Position numbers and translations under genes: made by a program | The notes under the pieces: model-generated | Told to the model about the DNA's origin: nothing | What the model saw: the letters and a program-made list of their open reading frames with translations, nothing else | Databases searched by the model: none | Part shown: one piece after another, positions 12,731 to 23,060 of the stretch | Layout: the number at the start of each line of letters is the position of its first letter | Numbering within the stretch: the stretch's first letter is position 1 | From: Bos javanicus | Lineage: Eukaryota; Chordata; Mammalia; Artiodactyla; Bovidae | Assembly: GCF_032452875.1 (NCBI RefSeq) | Contig: NC_083882.1 | Coordinates: 61,581,614 to 61,645,613, forward strand | Reading direction: 5' to 3' | DNA length: 64,000 nt

Positions 12731-12891
12731 CCTTACTCTATTAGACTGGGATCCTTTAGTAAGTAATAGAATCTGACCCTGGCTAAGATCAGCAACAGGG
12801 AGTTTATTGAAAAGTAACAGGATTACATCAATCCAAAGGCTCAGGGTGGTGGATTAAATTTTCTGAAAATCATTGCACTAATATATATTCT

Positions 12892-13098
12892 TTGAAAAGT
12901 CTTTGAAAAGACCCTGATGCTGGGAAGGATTGAAGGCGGGAGGAGAAGGGGACGACAGAGGATGAGATGGTTGGACGGCATCACTGACTCAATGGACAGG
13001 AGTAAACTCCCGGAGTTGGTGATGGACAGGAAGCCTGGTGTGCTGCAGTCCATGGGATCACAAAGAGTCAGACACAACTGCGCAACTGAACTGAATTG
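12892..13098 (+). repeat. BovB 3' end fragment with target-site duplication
   Basis: About 207 bp of the BovB/BovA 3' end, finishing in ACTGAACTGAATTGA. A 12-bp direct repeat (AATATATATTCT at 12880-12891 and 13099-13110) flanks it exactly, marking a 5'-truncated retrotransposition. Confidence 0.9.
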
Positions 13099-13149
13099 AA
13101 TATATATTCTATCCCACTCTTCTTACAGTGTGATGTTTGGTACTCTTGA

Positions 13150-13355
13150 GAGGTGGTGGTGGTGGTTTACTTGCTAAGTTGTGTCTGACTCTTGCAATCC
13201 CATGGACTGTAGCTTGTCAGGCTCCTCTGTTCGTGGGATTCTCTATTCAAGAATACTGGAGTGGGTTGCCAGGGGATCTTCCTGACCCAGGAGTCAAACC
13301 CATGTCTCCTGCATGGCAGACAGATTCTTTACCAACTGAGCTATGAGAGAAGCCA
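13150..13355 (-). repeat. Bov-tA SINE
   Basis: Reverse Bov-tA with a short (GGT)n tract at its tail side (13152-13167) and the tRNA head at the right, ending near 'gagagaagcc'. Part of the BovA body is deleted. Confidence 0.85.
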
Positions 13356-13369
13356 GCTCACGAGAGGGT

Positions 13370-13800
13370 CTGAATTCTTTCCCCTTGAATGTGGATGGAC
13401 TGTCGCATTGCTTCAATCAAAAATGCGGCAGTTGTGATACTGCATGACTTTTGAGGCTAGGTCGGCTTCTCTGTAGATCATTGGTTCCTGAATTGCCACA
13501 TAAGAAGTCTGGCTTCCCTAAAGTTACCATATATGGGAAGATCATATAAAGGTTTCAAGACATGCCCAAAGAGACCCATCGGTTCTGGTCCCCAGCTGTT
13601 TGGTCTTCTCTGACCAGGTGCGGACATATGAGCACATGTTCAAGTCCTACCTTTAAGCCACCCCAGATAAAAATGAGTAGAGGAGAAGCAAGCTCTCCCT
13701 GCTGAGTCCTGCCCAGAGTGCAGAGCCTTGAGCAAAATGATGTTATTGCCTTTGTTGTTTTAAACCACCTGGGGATGGATTGTAGCACTTGGTCAGGAAG
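13370..13800 (+). repeat. MLT1-like LTR (MaLR relic)
   Basis: 'Gaatgtggatggactg', 'gtgatactgcatgactt', 'gaggctaggtc' and the terminal 'ttgttgttttaaaccacc' follow the order of MLT1-type LTRs of the ERVL-MaLR group. It is an old, non-coding remnant. Family assignment is from memory of the consensus. Confidence 0.55.
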
Positions 13801-14368
13801 CAGGAATCAAGAAAAGAATATGAAAAGAGCTAGGAACCAGGAACTGGAGAAGTATCTTGCAGCATAAATAGTGTGGTTGTGGTTCTGCCACCAGGATAAC
13901 TCAGCACCAAAGTCTCTTCAATCCTGTATCACTTGTTCAAGAGTCAAAGTCCTGGAGAGTACAGCCACAGACCAAGCTGAGGCCATTAAGTCCACCTCCT
14001 GTCTGTATCTGAGTGATTCAGGAAAGATTTGACACAAAGAGCCTCTAACAGCTGCTGTGACTCCCCAGGAGAAAGGCAGGCACCTGGATATATCATCCCC
14101 ACCAAGATTATGGCTGGAGGGGAAAGAAATTCTCCAAAAAGAAGTGGTATGTTTTTCAGAAGGACGCATGGAAACAGAAGGTAAAAAGGCAATGAATGCA
14201 CTCAGACCACATTTCATTCTACTTAAATAAACAAATTTCTAGGTTATAGTATCTCAGAATACAAATTAATAGCAAAGAAAATGTATGCCTTGTCTGCTAA
14301 TGGTTTTACTGAATGAAGTCGCTGAAACAATCTTCAAGATAAAATAGTTGCTTGGATGTTTGATATTA
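13801..14368. other. Single-copy DNA, no gene seen
   Basis: No recognisable repeat or exon. Overlapping minus-strand open frames at 13918-14217 have no domain. Confidence 0.4.
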
Positions 14369-14490
14369 GCCTCCTTCCTTTCCTCCCTCTCTCCCTCCCT
14401 TGTTCCTTCCATTCTTCTTCTGTTCCTCCTTTCCTTCCTTCCTTTATTTCCCCTCCACTTCCTTCCTCTCTGTCTCTTTCATTCTTTCAT
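14369..14490. repeat. Pyrimidine-rich (TTCC)n-like tract
   Basis: About 120 bp almost entirely C and T, built from TTCC, CTCC and TTTC units. A tract of this kind can form triplex DNA. Confidence 0.85.
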
Positions 14491-14518
14491 AATCTTTAAT
14501 AGTTTAGTATTTAGCACA

Positions 14519-14905
14519 TTGAGTGCCAAAGAATTGATGCTTTCAAACTGTGGTGCTAGAGAAGATTCTTGAGAGTGCCTTGGACAGCAAGGAGATCAAA
14601 CCAGTCAATCCTAAAGGAAATCAGTCCCGAATATTCATCGGAAGGACTGATGGCTGAAGCTGAAGCTCCAATACTTTGGCCACCTGATGCAAAGAGCCGT
14701 CTCTTTGGCAAAGACCCTGATGCTGGGGAAGATTGAAGGCAGGAGGAGAAGGCGATGACAGAGGATGAGATGGTTGGATGGCATCACTGATTCAATGGAC
14801 ATGAATTTGAGCAAACTCTGGGAGATGGTGAAGGACAAGGAAGCCTGGCACGCTGCAGTCCATGGGGTTGCTAAGATTGAACAAGACTGAGCGACTGAAC
14901 AGCAA
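14519..14905 (+). repeat. BovB 3' end fragment
   Basis: Starts in the ORF2 tail ('gccaaagaattgatgc') and runs to the BovB terminus (GACTGAGCGACTGAAC). Multiple substitutions and small indels; 5' truncated. Confidence 0.9.
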
Positions 14906-15039
14906 CAACATTTATCACTGAGTCTACAAAATATTCTCAAACATAAGACAAGAGCCTGCATAGTGTAAAAATACTCAAAGCTGCCCTACAGTGTTTTGGA
15001 ACCAGATGGAGATATAAACAAATACTAAATAAATAAAAT

Positions 15040-15250
15040 GGGGCTTCCCAGGTGGCACTAGTGGTAAAGAATCTACTTGCAATGCAGGAGACTTGGGTTC
15101 AATCCCTGGATGGGGAAGATCCCCTGGAGTAGGAAATGTCACCCGACTCCAGTATTCTTGCCTGGAAAATTTTATGGGCAAAGGAGCCTAGTGGGCTACA
15201 GTCATGGGATCACAAAGAATTGAACACGACTGAGATGAGCACAAGCAAAT
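15040..15250 (+). repeat. Bov-tA SINE
   Basis: Begins at GGGGCTTCCCAGGTGGC (tRNA head), has a B-box-like GGTTCAATCCC, then the BovA body ending 'gaacacgactgag'. An A-tract follows at about 15260-15275. A short AAATAAAA direct repeat may be the target duplication. Confidence 0.9.
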
Positions 15251-15356
15251 AAAACAGTAAAAAAAAAAAAAAAATCCAGCTCCATTGTTTCTCAAATTGT
15301 CGTCCTTTTCCACTTATATTTAATCTGTATCAAATGTGAGTCTCAACATATGCACT

Positions 15357-15424
15357 CACCCACCCACCCTCCCACTCACACACACACACACACACACATA
15401 CACATACACACACACACGCACACA
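15357..15424. repeat. (CA)n microsatellite
   Basis: Interrupted CA run with CACC and CATA units at its edges. A likely polymorphic marker. Confidence 0.95.
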
Positions 15425-16132
15425 ATTGCCTCAATCATTTTCAGTCAAATAAGCTGCTCAATTTCTTGAAAATAGTACGACTCACTGATTGTTCGACTGG
15501 ATCAGAGGTTTATTTGACTGAGTTGAAAGGCCATTGATCTAGTGGCCTCATGATAGAAAAATACAAAGGATAATTTTCCCTTCCTGTCATGATTCATTCA
15601 ATTTTTAATTTGTTTTAGTTATTTAACAGGAGATGTCCCCTTTTAAATGATAGTGCAAGCAGTGGGAAAAAACTATTCTTCATCACTGAGATTTCTCTTA
15701 AGACTTTAAACAGGAGGAATAACATCATACTTAAAGTCAGGATTCCTTCTTCACTGTAGAAGACTCATGATTTTCACAAGAATTTAAATCAGATTACATA
15801 TATTTAGACACAATATATACTGAAATAATACATCATTGACAAGGCTTTTATTACCTTTTCCTTGAACATGCAAAGAATAGTTTTGGAAATACAACAAAAT
15901 GAAGAGTTCAAGCTAAGCTTGGAAGTCTTACGTAGTTTCAAACTTCATGGTGAAACTTGTTAAAAAAGAGAGAGAGTGAAATATATGTACCTGAGAAAGG
16001 GAGAATTCCAAAATTCAAGTTTGAGGTTTAAGTGATCCTTTTTCTCCTTATTTATTCATTTATTTTTACTACTTCTGTCCTTTTAAAGCTTGATGTGGCC
16101 GGTGAAATCTGGTGAAATAAAGAAAGTGGCTT

Positions 16133-16330
16133 GAGGGGCTTCCGTTGTTGTCCAGTGGTTAAGAATCTGCGTTGCAACGCAGGGGACATAGGTTCGATCC
16201 CTCATCAGGGAACAAAGATCCCACATGCCAGAGCAACTAATCTGAGTGCTGCTACTACTGAGTCTAGGAGCTCTGGAGCCATGTGCCACAACTAAGACCT
16301 GCCACAGCCAAAAAGACAAAGATTTCTTAA
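16133..16330 (+). repeat. CHR-type SINE with target-site duplication
   Basis: Cetartiodactyl tRNA-derived SINE: 'ggggcttcc' head, exact B box GGTTCGATCCC at 16191-16201, 'gatcccacatgcc' body and A-rich end. A 14-bp perfect direct repeat (AAAGAAAGTGGCTT at 16119-16132 and 16331-16344) flanks it. Confidence 0.9.
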
Positions 16331-16431
16331 AAAGAAAGTGGCTTTAGTGTGGAAAAGCAGTATAAAAGTGAAAAGACCAGCATCACCGTAAGTCTCTCCC
16401 TGTTGTTCTTTCACTGTTCGGTAAAAGTGAG

Positions 16432-16555
16432 ATTCTTAACCTCAGCACTGTCGATGCTCAGTCTGGAAAGTTCTTTTTTCAGGAGCTGACCTATATACTG
16501 TAGCATGTTTAATGTGTGCCTGGCTTCTACCCACTAGGTGCTAGTAACACTTCAG
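16432..16555 (-). repeat. MER20 (hAT-Charlie) fragment
   Basis: 'Cctcagcactgtcgatg' and 'cttctacccactaggtgc' match MER20 in reverse. It is truncated where the L1 fragment begins. Confidence 0.6.
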
Positions 16556-17038
16556 TGTGTTTTTAAATTGTGGTAAAATATAGGTACATAAAATTTACCA
16601 TTTTAATCATTTTTAAGTGTGCAATTCAGTGGCATTAAGTATATTCACTGTTTTGTGCAACCACCAGCATCCAGTTCCTGAAATTTTTCATCTTCCCAGA
16701 TGGACTCTTCATTCCTATTGAACAGTAACTTGCCTTTCCCACCACCCCCAACCAACCCCTGCTAACCTCCATCCTATTTTCTATAGCTGTGAATTTGACT
16801 ACTGGATGATATCTCATGTAAATGGAATCATACAATATTTGTCCTTTTGTGACTAGCCAGTTTTGCTGTTGTAATGTCTTTAAGATTTATCCATGTTGTA
16901 GCATGTCAATATTTCCTTCCTTTTTTAAAGTTGAATAGTATTCCATTGTATGGATGTACTACATGTTGTTTTTTCATTCATCTGTCAATTGGACTTGGGT
17001 TGGTTCTACTTTTTGACTATTATGAATGATACTGCTAT

Positions 17039-17225
17039 ATATGATACTATGTATGATCTATACTATATATGTATATTATATATGTATATATACATATACT
17101 CTGTATATAGTATATGAGCTATACTATATATGATGATATATATATATGAATGAAACTATATATGCATGATATATATATATCTTATGAACTATATATAGTT
17201 CAAACTATATGTGAATGATATATCT
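17039..17225. repeat. AT-rich (TATA/TATG)n block inside an insertion
   Basis: About 185 bp of TATATG/TATACT variants with dyad symmetry, placed between the 5' target duplication and the BovB body. It is either microsatellite expansion at the 5' junction or DNA co-inserted with BovB. Confidence 0.85.
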
Positions 17226-17562
17226 CCTTGAGTCCCTTGGACTGCAAGGAGATCCAACTAGTCAATCCTAAAGGAAATCAGTCCTGAATATTCATTGGAA
17301 AGACTGATGCTGAAGCTGAAACTCCAATATTTGGCCACCTGATTTGAAAAGAACTGACCCATTTGAAAAGACCCTGATGCTGGGAAAGATTGAAGGTGGG
17401 AGGAGAAGGGGATGACAGAGGAAGGGATGGTTGGATGGCATCACTGACTGGATGGACATGAGTTTGAGTAAACTCCAGGAGCTGGTGATGGACAGGGAAG
17501 CCTGGTGTGCTGCAGTCCATGGGGTCGCAAAGAGTCAGACATGACTGAGGGACTGAACTGAC
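17226..17562 (+). repeat. BovB 3' end fragment
   Basis: 5'-truncated BovB ending 'gactgaactgac', directly followed by the second copy of the 16-bp target duplication. It was inserted into the L1 together with the AT-rich block to its left. Confidence 0.9.
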
Positions 17563-18230
17563 TGAATGATACTGCTATGAACGTGGGTAAACAAATATCT
17601 GTTTGAGTTTCTGCTTTTAATTCTTTTGAGCATATGGACAGAAGTGGAATTGCTGAGTCAAATGTCTCTAGATATCGTTAAATGTCCGTGGGGGGGTGGG
17701 GACGCAAAATCACTCCCAGTTAAGGACTGCTTATCTAAAGGAGCAAACTTCTTTGAACAACTGTATTTCTACCAAGTTTATTCATGGACTTCTAGGTTGA
17801 GAAGGGACATTAGAAGCCATCTGGTTGAATAAGTGATCTCTACTTCATCCCTAAGACCTGTATTTTACCATGAGCAGTGCTTGGCCCATAAAGCCAAGAG
17901 TAAGTCAATCACCCATAAGGCCAGCTTGTACTCTCCTTATCAGTTCTTCTCTCCTTAATACCTTTTAGTTCACTGGATCCTTCCCATCATGTCTTGCTTA
18001 TTCATGCCTCCTGTATTTCCAGCCTTCTAGTCACCAGCAAACTTAATAGAGTAATCTATAAAACTTCTACTTCCATTTGTTCTTTAATCAATTAACGTCT
18101 GAAACTTCTTTGAATGCGATCACCTAATTGCTAAATTCAATCTTGACATAGTCATAGCAATATCCAGTTTCATCTGGCCTAACTCTCCAGGGGGTCGTTT
18201 ATTGAACAGATATTACACTTACTATGCATC

Positions 18231-18348
18231 AGTGGAGAAGAAGATGGCAACCCACTCCAGTATTCTGGCCTGGAGAATCCCATGGACAGAGGAGCCTGGC
18301 AGGGTATAGTCCATGGGGTTGAAAGAGTCAAACATGAACTAAAGCACC
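18231..18348 (+). repeat. Bov-tA/BovA body fragment
   Basis: Only the BovA part is present ('ggcaacccactccag' onward). The flanks ACTATGCATC at 18221-18230 and 18349-18358 form a target duplication, so this was a truncated insertion rather than later loss. Confidence 0.85.
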
Positions 18349-18379
18349 ACTATGCATCAATGTGTGGTAAAGAATTTCA

Positions 18380-19110
18380 CTGACTTTTGTCTCTGGTTCC
18401 TGGAAATAATCTCTAAGCAGTTGGAATTTGCCAAAAGATAGGTGTATCTTTGTTATTCATGACGCACCCCTCAGACCGCACTTGAAAGTTTATGCTAATG
18501 AGGAAGCTCATGGTGTTTATGACATCTTATGTTAATAAGATGAGTCAGGAGGGGCCTCAAAGACCAACCAGATGATTAGATTTTAGGGCTTTGAGCCTCA
18601 AAACTGATATAAGCCTGACATCTGAGGAGAGAGATGGGGCTGGAGATTGAGTTACCAACTCAAAGGCAATGATTCAACCAACGCTGCCTACGTTAATGAA
18701 ACCATAATAAAATCTCTGGATACTGAAGTTCAGATGAGCTTCTATGGCTGGCAAGCACTCTGTATTCTGGCACAGACTTGTGTGCCCAGAAGGTAACTTG
18801 CACTCAAAGCCTCACGTTTGAGGCCTTCTTAGACATCATCCTCTGTGCTTCTCCTTTTGGCTGGCTCTGATTTACATCCTTTTGCTATAATAAAACTATA
18901 ATCATTAACTAGAGAGAGTTGTTCTAATGAATTATCCAACCCGAGAGGGTGATGGGAAATTTTGAATTTGCAGCCAGCTGGTCAGAAGTCAATGTGGTCT
19001 GAGGACTCCTGAATTTGTGAATGGTGTCTGAAGGGAAGGCAGTCTTGTGGAGTACTCTGCACTTAATCTGGGAAGTTTGGCTTAACTCTAGGTAGTTGGT
19101 GTCTTTACAG
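18380..19110 (+). repeat. Old ERVL-like LTR relic (tentative)
   Basis: Two AATAAAA signals (about 18705 and 18890), 'gaattatccaacccgagaggg', 'gcagccagctggtcagaag' and 'ggcagtcttgtgg' resemble a mammalian ERVL-type LTR end. Non-coding and heavily diverged; edges are approximate. Confidence 0.5.
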
Positions 19111-19240
19111 TCACCCTGAGGAGATCTGCAGTACCCTGGTGAACAAAACATTGATCCCTAGCCTCATGGAGCTTAGAGTATGGACAGACAGAGAGACAAA
19201 AAAAATATATAACCAGAAAACCAAACACAGAAACTTCTCT

Positions 19241-19438
19241 GAGAGGATGTCCTTGCTGGTCCAGTGGCTAAGACTCTGAGCTCCAATCCAAGGGGTCTGG
19301 GTGTGATCCCTGGTCAGGAAACTAGATACAGAATGCCACAACTAAAGATCTCACATTCTTCAACTAAAAATCATGCATGCCACAGGGAAGATTCCATGTG
19401 CCATAACTAAGACCCAGAGCAGCCAAAGAAAGAAAGAA
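19241..19438 (+). repeat. CHR-type SINE
   Basis: Diverged CHR SINE: 'ccttgctggtccagtggc' head, 'gtgatccctggtcagg' near the B box, and 'gccataactaagaccc' near the 3' end with an A-rich (GAAA)n tail. Confidence 0.8.
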
Positions 19439-19916
19439 TAAGAGAAATTCCTCTGGGTACGAATGAGTTAAATTTCCAAAGACTATATAAGTCTATTTGT
19501 TTCTACGTCCAGAATGATGCCATAAAAGTGATGAAAATATGCACATCAATTAATGTTAGGTTTCATTTTGTTTTCATCATAATGTTATATCACTAATTAG
19601 TAGTTTTCATCATTCTCACTGCTTGCACATTCATTGGACATAATGAGATTAATAATGCTCATAAAACACCTCAAAATTACACACAAACATAACAAGCTCT
19701 AGAGAACTAAGATAAATGAAAACAAGATGACTAAGATTAAAATGACTGTACATGACCACTTCTGTCTTCAGTCATTGGTAAACAGAATTAATTTGGCTTT
19801 GCTCCAGGGTAAAACTTTGTTTATACACACATTTATGAATTTCTTAAGCTGAACTTCACAAGGGAAGGATAGACATACATACATAGAAATAGATAAGTAA
19901 ATGGCCATTGGGATGA

Positions 19917-20546
19917 CTACCAACCTAGACAGCATATTACAAAGCAGAGACATTACTTTGCCAACAAAGGTTCATCTAGTCAAGGCTATGGTTTTTCCAA
20001 TAGTCGTGTACGGATGTGAGAGTTGGACCATAGAGAAAGCTGAGTGCTGAAGAATTAATACTTTTTTTTTTTTATGTTTTATTTTTTTTATTCTTTTTAA
20101 TTTCAGGTATACACGTGCTCCCCATCCTGAACCCTCCTCCCTCCCCCTCCCCATACCATCCCCCTGGAATTAATACTTTTGAACTGTGGTGTTGGAGAAG
20201 ACTCTTGAGAGTCCGTTGGACTATAAGGTGATCAAACCTATCAATACTAAAGGAAATCAATCCTGAATATTCACTGGGAGGACTGATGCTGAAGCTGAAG
20301 CTCCAATACTTTGACCACCTGATATGAAGAATTGACTCATTGGAAAAGACCTTGATGCTGGGAAAGATTGAAGGTGGGGGTCAACAGAGGATGAGATGGT
20401 TGGACGGCATCACTGACTCGATGGATGGACATGAGTTTGAACAAGTTCTGGGAGATGGTGATGGACAGAGAAGCCTGGTGTGCTGCAGTCCATGGGGTTG
20501 CAGAGTCAGACTGGACTGAGGGACTGAACTGAACTGAACTGAACTG
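19917..20546 (+). repeat. BovB 3' fragment interrupted by an L1 end
   Basis: BovB sequence from the ORF2 tail ('accaacctagacagcat') to a terminal run of four ACTGA units at about 20523-20546. A 105-bp insertion at 20062-20166 splits it. Confidence 0.9.
20062..20166 (-). repeat. Truncated L1 3' end insertion
   Basis: On the minus strand this is a G-rich L1 3' UTR piece ending in a poly-A tail. A 10- to 14-bp direct repeat (GAATTAATAC at 20052-20061 and 20167-20176, extendable through TTTT) flanks it. The target fits an L1 endonuclease cut. It is younger than the BovB it splits. Confidence 0.85.
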
Positions 20547-21081
20547 AAGTGGCCCATTTAGATTGAAGTTTGGGGAAGGCTTCTCAGTGCCCTGAAGGTT
20601 AAATAAAAATTAGTCAAGACAAGTGGGGAGAGTACCATTGAAGAGAGAAGGTTTAACAGGAACAAAGATCCTGAGATAAGAAAGAGCTTGGCACCTTGTT
20701 GGCAAAAGTTAGTCTATGTAGGGAGTGTGTGTGTGAGGGGGAGTGGAGTGAGAAGGCAATTAGGTGTAGGAATCTGCCTCAGCAAGATGGCACCAAGGCT
20801 CAGGTATCAGAGGGTGGTGATGGTTGAAGATGTATTTGGGTAAATAACTTGGTTAATACTGGGAAGCATGCCAAATTAGTCACCCTGCTGGGATGTGAGC
20901 TGCCTGGGGACTGTGGGTCTGTGTGTGTATGTGCTTGCTTGCTTGCCTGCCTGTATGAGTGACTTAGAGCTCTAATAATCCGGGGTTAATAACAGGGAGA
21001 CATCTGGCATGAATTTAATCAGGAGTTGTATGAATACTTTCTATGAATTATTTTGGTTAATATTACCAGTAGTTACGATAT
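20547..21081. other. No gene; weak ancient repeat similarity
   Basis: 'Aacaaagatcctgagataag' near 20660 suggests the same ancient repeat seen at 6240-6850. A small (TGCT)n run lies at 20930-20950. Otherwise unannotated. Confidence 0.35.
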
Positions 21082-21570
21082 AACCCCACATCCAAGGAGT
21101 GGCGGATGCGCGGGCACAGGAGGGAGCAGAGGAGCTATTCCACGTAAAGATCAGGAGGGGCGGCCATGAGGAGATACCCCTCGTCCAAGGTAAGGAGCAG
21201 TGGCTGCGCTTTGCTGGAGCAGCCATGAAAAGATACCCCAAGTCCAAGGTAAGAGAAACCCAAGTAAGATGACAGGTGTTGTGAGAGGGCATCAGAGGGC
21301 AGACACACTGAAACCATAATCACAGAAAACTAGCCAATCTGATCACACTAGGACCACAGCCTTGTCTAACTCAATGAAACTAAGCCATGCCGTGTGGGGC
21401 CACCCAAGACGGGCGGGTCATGGTGGAGAGGTCTGACAGAATGTGGTCCAATGGAGAAAGGAATGGCAAACCACTTCAGTATTCTTGCCTTGAGAACCCC
21501 ATGAACAGTATGAAAAGGCAAAATGATAGGATACTGAAAGAGGAACTCCCCAGGTCGGTACGGGCCCAAT

Positions 21571-22792
21571 ATGCTACTGGAGATCAGTGGAAAAATAACT
21601 CCAGAAACAATGAAGGGATGGAACCAAAGCAAAAACAACACCCAGTTGTGGATGGGACTGGTGATAGAAGCAAGGTGCAATGCTGGAACCTGGAATGTCA
21701 GGCCCATGAATCAAGGCAAATTGGAAGTGGTCAAACAGGAGATGGCAAGAGTGAACGTCAACATTCTAGGAATCAGCGAACTAAAATGGACTGGAATGGG
21801 TGAATTTAACTCAGATGACCATTATATCTACTACTGTGGGCAGGAATCCCTTAGAAGAAATGCAGTGGCCATCATGGTCAACAAAAGAGTCCAAAATGCA
21901 GTACTTGGATGCAATCTCAAAAACAACAGAATGATCTCTGTTCGTTTCCAAGGCAAACCATTCAATATCACGGTAATCCAAGCCTATGCCCCAACCAATA
22001 ACGCTGAAGAAGCTGAACTTGAATGGTTCTATGAAGACCTACAAGACCTTTTAAAACTAACACCCAAAAAAGATGTCCTTTTCATTATAGGGGACTGGAA
22101 TGCAAAAGTAGGAAGTCAAGAAACACCTGGAGTAACAGGCAAATTTGGCCTTGGAATATGGAATGAAGCAGGGCAAAGGCTAATAGAATTTTGCCAAGAA
22201 AATGCACTGGTCATAGCAAATACCCTCTTCCAACAACACAAGAGAAGACTCTACACAGGGACATCACCAGATGGTCAACACCAAAATCAGATTGATTATA
22301 TTCTTTGTAGCCAAAGATGGAGAAGCTGTATACAGTCAACAAAAGCAAGACTGGGAGCTGACTGTGGCTCAGATCGTGAACTCCTTATTGCCAAATTCAG
22401 ACTTAAATTGAAGAAAGTGGGGAAAACCATTGGACCATTCAGGTATGACTTAAATCAAATCCCTTATGATTATACAGTGGAAGTGAGAAATAGATTTAAG
22501 GGACTAGATCTGATAGACAGAGTGCCTGATGAACTATGGACAGAAGTTCGTGACATTGTACAGGAGACAGGGATCAAGACCATCCCCATGGAAAAGAAAT
22601 GTAAAAAAGCAAAATGGCTGTTTGAGGAGGTCTTACAAACAGCTGTGAAAAGAAGAGAAGCGAAAAGCAAGGGAGAAAAGGAAAGATATAAGCATGTGAA
22701 TGCAGAGTTCCAAAGAATAGCAAGGAGAGATAAGAAAGCCTTCCTCAGCGATCAATGCAAAGAAATAGAGGAAAACAACAGAATGGGAACAA
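21571..22792 (+). pseudogene. BovB ORF2 endonuclease (APE-like) portion
   Basis: An open frame of about 407 BovB codons encodes the AP-endonuclease-like domain that nicks target DNA. Visible motifs are TWNVR (residues 40-44), the ISE glutamate (E70), YAPT, GDWNAKVG (D175, N177), IDYIL and the C-terminal SD-x-ELL motif. In the last motif the expected His is Arg (residue 269, CGT at 22375-22377), which should abolish catalysis. The frame then runs into BOV-A2 sequence and stops at 22848. The first ATG in frame is 21571; the native start is uncertain because a short segment near 21685 appears deleted relative to the remembered family sequence. Confidence 0.85.
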
Positions 22793-23060
22793 GAAGAAGG
22801 CGATGGCACCCCACTCCAGTACTCTTGCCTGGAAATCCCATGGACTGAGGAGGCTGGTAGGCTGCAGTCCATGGGGTCACTAAGAATCGGACACAACTGA
22901 GCGACTTCACTTTCACTTTTCACTTTCATGCATTGGAGAAGGAAATGGCAACTCACTCCAGTGTTCTTGCCTGGAGAATCCCAGGGACGGGGGAGCCTGG
23001 TGGGCTGCCGTCTATGGGGTCACACAGAGTCAGACACGACTAAAGTGACTTAGCAGCAGC
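22793..23060 (+). repeat. BOV-A2 SINE inside BovB ORF2
   Basis: Dimeric BOV-A2: two BovA monomers joined by the 'cttcactttcacttttcac' linker, with a short (AGC)n tail at 23051-23060. It interrupts ORF2 between endonuclease and RT, so it landed after BovB. A clear target duplication was not found. Confidence 0.9.

Larger units (their letters stand above)
9028..12879. other. Mostly single-copy DNA, no gene seen
   Basis: No young repeats apart from one dinucleotide tract. It includes two stretches that look conserved and are listed separately. Open frames here (for example 11328-11684) run through simple repeats or lack domains. Confidence 0.5.
16556..17667 (-). repeat. Old L1 3' fragment, split by an insertion
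   Basis: Reverse-oriented L1 3' sequence ('ggaatcatacaatatttgtcc', 'attccattgtatgg') runs to 17038 and resumes at 17579 ('acgtgggtaaacaaatatctg', 'agaagtggaattgctg'). The break is an insertion bounded by a 16-bp duplication (17023-17038 and 17563-17578). Confidence 0.85.

Noticed and set aside
14635..14961. Minus-strand frames of 60-190 codons over BovB and SINE sequence (also 32170-32733 and 48582-49133)
   Set aside because: They are antisense translations of BovB/BovA 3' ends and recur with every copy.
16133..16330. tRNA gene suggested by an exact B box
   Set aside because: The B box belongs to a CHR SINE; no cloverleaf with anticodon arm can be assigned. The same applies to other SINE heads.
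17040..17225. Possible origin or cruciform in the AT-rich block
   Set aside because: Simple TATATG-type microsatellite explains the symmetry; no supporting motif.
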